38,534 nt of DNA from DASYQD01 sp036005845. Its GTDB lineage: Bacteria; Acidobacteriota; Thermoanaerobaculia; Multivoradales; JAIOJS01. The position numbers and the translations under genes are program-made. Shown here one piece after another: positions 37,353 through 38,534 of the stretch. The stretch spans positions 1 through 38,534 of the forward strand of contig DASYQD010000164.1 of assembly GCA_036005845.1 (NCBI GenBank). Direction: 5' to 3'. The notes below the pieces were generated by a model. It ran no database searches. It was not told where the DNA came from and saw only the letters and a list, made by a program, of their open reading frames with translations. The first letter of the stretch is position 1. Every line of letters begins with the position of its first letter.

Positions 37353-38534
37353 TCAGAGTCTGAGAGCGCGGGTCCTGCGGAGCAGCGCAGCGGCTTGTTG
37401 GGGCGCGGGGCCATGGGCTAGGCCGTGAGCTAGGGCGAGCTCTAGGGCCTGTCGGATGAGGCCGAGATCTGCCGCCGCTCTAGCGCGGCGAAGGAGGAGG
37501 GCGAGGAGGAGCGGCGAAAGCGCATCCTGTTGACGGTGGGAAAGGGCGTCGAATGGTTTGCGCCAGCAGCTTGCGTCGTCGATGTCGAGGAGAGCCGAGA
37601 TCGCGACGGCTGCGCCGCGTGCTCGTCGGGTGGGTGGAACGGAGGATGGGGGAGCGCAACCGGGCCGTAGGGCGAGTGCGCACAGGAATCCCCAGACGTA
37701 GACGGTGTGGTAGCAGGTCAGGAGCATGTAGCGGGTGCGTTCGTCGGCGCCGAGGGATTGGTAACGCGCGACGTCGAAGGTTGATCCAGGCAGGAAGCCG
37801 CGCTGGTCTTCTTCGTGCGCGAGCACTCGAAATGCGAAAGCGGCGGCCGCGGTCCAGCGTAAGCCCAGCATCGGCCAGGCGAGGAGAAGCTCGGCCGCGA
37901 GGTCGAAGTCGTTGGTGTCGAGCGCCCGCGCGAGGGCGGCGTCAGAGTCCTCGGCAATACGCGTTCGTGAGCGCGGCAGGCGGAAGCGGCGCTCGCCGAG
38001 ATCGCTGGCGTACATCACTGAGTGGGTGAAGGCATAGACGTCCATCCGCGAGGCGCCGAGGGCGTCCAGTGGTCGGCCGAGCATCGAGTCGGCGATCAAG
38101 CGAGAGTCGAGACGCTGGCTCGGCCTACCCCGATCGGACATGCCGTCCCGTTTCTGCATGCGGGCCAACCACGCCTGTTCCAGCCGGCGGTGGGGAAGTC
38201 GTTCGGGACCGAACTCGACGCCAGCCGTGGCTTGGGCGAGGAGGTGGTCGACTTCGAGGTCGACATGGCCGAGACGGCTGAGCAGGATGTGTGCGACGGC
38301 GTGGTCGCAGGCGAGGCCGGGATCGAGGCAGATCGCCGCGAGCAGGTCGCGGCCGCGGGCCAAGGGGACGAGCAGATCGGCGATGGCGTCGAAGCGCTCG
38401 CGGATGCGTTCGTCCAGGTCCCGAATCGGCGCCACGCAGAGTAGGAGGAGCGCGGTCTCGGCGACGACCTTCTCGCGCAGTTGCGAGAGATCCGCTCTGA
38501 GCGTGCCCTCACCGTGGCCGGCCGTGGGATCGCC
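37353..38534 (-). CDS. Unrecognised protein, 5' end beyond the window
   Basis: A continuous frame from the right window edge to a TGA at 37353, at least 393 codons. A GTG at 38435 could start a 360-residue protein, but the frame stays open for the 33 codons to the edge with protein-like sequence (SQLREKVVAETALLLLCVAP), so the real start probably lies outside. It is mostly helical, rich in Leu, Ala and Arg, with a few conserved-looking blocks: DHAVAHILLSRLGHVDLEVD, PERLPHRRLEQAWLARM, DVYAFTHSVMYASDLGERRF, DTNDFDLAAELLLAWPMLGL and YMLLTCYHTVYVWGFLCALA. There is no signal peptide or definite transmembrane segment. Repeated helix pairs suggest an alpha-solenoid. I do not recognise the family and propose no function. 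Confidence 0.6.
   Translation of the reverse strand, partial: GDPTAGHGEGTLRADLSQLREKVVAETALLLLCVAPIRDLDERIRERFDAIADLLVPLARGRDLLAAICLDPGLACDHAVAHILLSRLGHVDLEVDHLLAQATAGVEFGPERLPHRRLEQAWLARMQKRDGMSDRGRPSQRLDSRLIADSMLGRPLDALGASRMDVYAFTHSVMYASDLGERRFRLPRSRTRIAEDSDAALARALDTNDFDLAAELLLAWPMLGLRWTAAAAFAFRVLAHEEDQRGFLPGSTFDVARYQSLGADERTRYMLLTCYHTVYVWGFLCALALRPGCAPPSSVPPTRRARGAAVAISALLDIDDASCWRKPFDALSHRQQDALSPLLLALLLRRARAAADLGLIRQALELALAHGLAHGPAPQQAAALLRRTRALRL

Overview
The window is about 38.5 kb of very GC-rich bacterial DNA, densely coding on both strands. An LpxC deacetylase, lipoprotein and Sec signals and a bacterial alpha-2-macroglobulin indicate a Gram-negative (diderm) cell. ParE and ParC read very much like the enterobacterial topoisomerase IV subunits. 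An uncultured soil or sediment lineage near the former Deltaproteobacteria (for example Binatota or Myxococcota) would fit, but that placement is inference. I saw no tRNA, rRNA, CRISPR array, insertion sequence or prophage gene.

Layout. 1-2.8 kb: a truncated CaiB/BaiF-type CoA-transferase, a GNAT acetyltransferase and a family-5 solute-binding protein without a signal peptide. 2.8-6.2 kb: a tight murQ-anmK-nagA operon, with GTGA stop/start overlaps, that converts anhydro-MurNAc to glucosamine-6-phosphate in cell-wall recycling. 6.15-12.8 kb: three PIN-domain toxin-antitoxin modules, each with a different antitoxin family (AbrB, Phd/YefM, excisionase-like HTH), set around mgtE, parE with a coupled FKBP prolyl isomerase, and a DinB-like protein. 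12.9-18.7 kb: an orphan FtsX/MacB-type permease, parC and an SDR oxidoreductase. 18.8-21.7 kb: a secreted beta-helix protein, rpiB and a CorA magnesium channel preceded by a 15-codon upstream ORF. 21.7-27.6 kb: envelope genes, namely two unrelated multi-pass membrane proteins (one with a TPR-like tail) and a lipoprotein, around an unusual fusion of a phosphorylatable response-regulator receiver to LpxC. 27.6-37.1 kb: a secreted protein with six alternating propeller-like modules, a divergent patatin-like protein, and a 2071-residue alpha-2-macroglobulin with an intact thioester motif. 37.1-37.35 kb: a non-coding 185-bp element built on a 42-bp near-perfect inverted repeat with nested hairpins. 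The last ORF is unrecognised and runs off the right edge.

Two themes link the region. First, many genes concern the cell envelope: peptidoglycan recycling, lipid A commitment, periplasmic defence and exported repeat proteins. Second, about ten genes have a -10-like hexamer only 4-9 nt before the start codon and no Shine-Dalgarno, so leaderless transcripts are probably common, while most exported or accessory genes have clear GGAGG-type sites. The most noteworthy items are the receiver-LpxC fusion, the structured inverted-repeat element, and the upstream ORF coupled to corA.
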